A stretch of 7,169 nucleotides of DNA from Syntrophales bacterium (lineage in GTDB: Bacteria; Desulfobacterota; Syntrophia; Syntrophales; UBA5619): contig JAQTRB010000073.1 of the NCBI GenBank assembly GCA_028712015.1, forward strand, positions 1 to 7,169, written 5' to 3'. This document shows, piece by piece, positions 6,500 to 7,169 of this stretch. A program made the position numbers and the translations under genes. The stretch's first letter is position 1. Each line of letters begins with the position of its first letter. Under the pieces are notes generated by a model that worked only from the letters and a program-made list of their open reading frames with translations, searched no databases and was not told the origin of the DNA.

Positions 6500-6611
6500 A
6501 TTCCTTTGCTCTTTGAGAAGCATGATGAAGGTATTGCCTCTTCCCTCGGCGTGATTACCGATAATTCAATCAGTTGCTATGATGGATACGAATCGGGATA
6601 GAGAACGCACA

Positions 6612-6962
6612 TCAGGGCCAAGGCCAAACGCTGTAAGTGCAGCGATTCGGACTTGACGGATCATGAACAAATGGCGAAGGTTCCGCCCAAGTAGTGGAAC
6701 AGCAATGTGTGAACTTTTGATAGCACTCATACACCAGCCACTCGCCTGCCGATTTTGGGTGACATGTCTTGAAAAGGCCGCAGCCGTCTTGCTCTACTGG
6801 AAAGTCACCACAGTCAATGGTGTATTTCCGGCCTAAATCTTCCGCATTCACGTAGCAATGGATTCTTGCCCAGTCACAGTGACAAGGATTCCACCCAAAG
6901 AGCGGAACAGCGGATGATAACAGAAGGATCGAAACAAACACCGCAAGCATCAACTTCTTCAT
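6612..6962 (-). CDS. Small cysteine-rich exported protein of unknown function
   Basis: A 116-residue protein not recognised as any family. The start is well supported by GGGAGG about 6 bases before the ATG. A clear signal peptide is present: MKK, then a hydrophobic core LMLAVFVSILLLSSAVPLF to about residue 22, with cleavage probably near Gly23-Trp24. The mature part of about 93 residues has ten cysteines, including CHC near its start and a CC pair, and ends in the aromatic/proline-rich YSVWPWP. The even number and density of cysteines suggest a disulfide-stabilised periplasmic or secreted protein; a metal-binding role is possible. There is no lipobox. The intron-like segment begins directly after its stop codon. 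It points the same way as the GntR cluster but is separated from it by over 600 bases, so a shared function is not implied. Confidence 0.75.
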   Translation of the reverse strand: MKKLMLAVFVSILLLSSAVPLFGWNPCHCDWARIHCYVNAEDLGRKYTIDCGDFPVEQDGCGLFKTCHPKSAGEWLVYECYQKFTHCCSTTWAEPSPFVHDPSSPNRCTYSVWPWP

Positions 6963-7034
6963 GAAATTCCTCCCTGCTTTATGTTTAAGGAATTACGTGC
7001 AGCTTGAGCGGGGAAAATGCGGAAGAGCGCTTTT

Positions 7035-7169
7035 TTATAAAGCCCGCAATACCTTCACATTATTGTTGGTTGCAGCGACAAACAGCCATTCCAGCGTTGA
7101 TCGATCTCCAAGTACCGGCCCAGCCACCGTAAAATTGACATGGGGCCACACATCTGACGGCAGCCTCGG
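7035..7169 (-). CDS. C-terminal end of an unidentified protein (5' part beyond window edge)
   Basis: On the minus strand a frame is open from the window edge for 44 codons and ends in TAA at 7035. The sequence begins PRLPSDVWPHVNFTVAGPVL and ends VAATNNNVKVLRAL. The amphipathic, ordinary composition looks like real coding sequence, and the stop lies 72 bases before the start of the cysteine-rich protein gene, a normal spacing for co-directional genes. No family is recognisable from so short a piece. An open frame of this length at an edge can also arise by chance. Confidence 0.5.
   Translation of the reverse strand, partial: PRLPSDVWPHVNFTVAGPVLGDRSTLEWLFVAATNNNVKVLRAL

Noticed and set aside
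6272..6601. 109-codon ORF on the plus strand
   Set aside because: It has no recognisable family, no ribosome binding site and no exported or membrane features, and it runs antisense to the group II intron-like RNA. It is more likely a chance open frame.
7011..7047. GAGCGC followed by six T as a terminator on the plus strand, or the GCTTT/AAAGC stem on the minus strand
   Set aside because: The stems are four to five pairs and no plus-strand gene ends nearby. The minus-strand stem overlaps the last codons of the right-edge frame.

Overview
The window appears to come from a bacterial chromosome of moderate GC content. The gene repertoire is a C69 dipeptidase, a tripartite TRAP transporter with a FadR-type GntR regulator and an amidase, next to a group II intron-like remnant. 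This would fit an anaerobic amino-acid or organic-acid degrader (Desulfobacterota- or Synergistota-like), but the sequence alone does not fix the taxon and I hold that assignment loosely.

Layout. Positions 1-723 (+) hold the C-terminal half of a C69-family dipeptidase whose start lies left of the window. A 120-base convergent gap follows, with one weak 22-codon candidate small ORF. From 5973 down to 844 (-) runs a five-gene cluster read right to left: GntR/FCD regulator, TRAP substrate-binding protein (dctP), small permease (dctQ), large permease (dctM) and an amidase-signature hydrolase. All five genes are co-directional. Gaps are 114 bases (regulator-dctP, with its own candidate promoter), 94 bases (dctP-dctQ, holding a strong RNA hairpin), 17 bases (dctQ-dctM) and 69 bases (dctM-amidase, which has a good ribosome binding site).

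Upstream of the regulator lies a non-coding stretch (5974-6611). It starts with a candidate promoter whose -35 box overlaps the edge of a perfect 15+15 bp inverted repeat (6046-6080), probably the operator. Further right, on the minus strand, is a segment that folds like the 3' end of a group II intron (domain V, a plausible domain VI and upstream hairpins), with no reverse transcriptase. Positions 6612-6962 (-) encode a small cysteine-rich exported protein of unknown function, and 7035-7169 (-) is the last 44 codons of another reading frame that enters from the right edge.

Working model (inference): a carboxylate-bearing compound, possibly an amide, is captured in the periplasm by DctP, imported by DctQM with sodium, and hydrolysed in the cytoplasm by the amidase. 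The GntR/FCD protein would sense the substrate or product and repress the cluster and itself. I see no CRISPR array, tRNA, rRNA or intact transposase.
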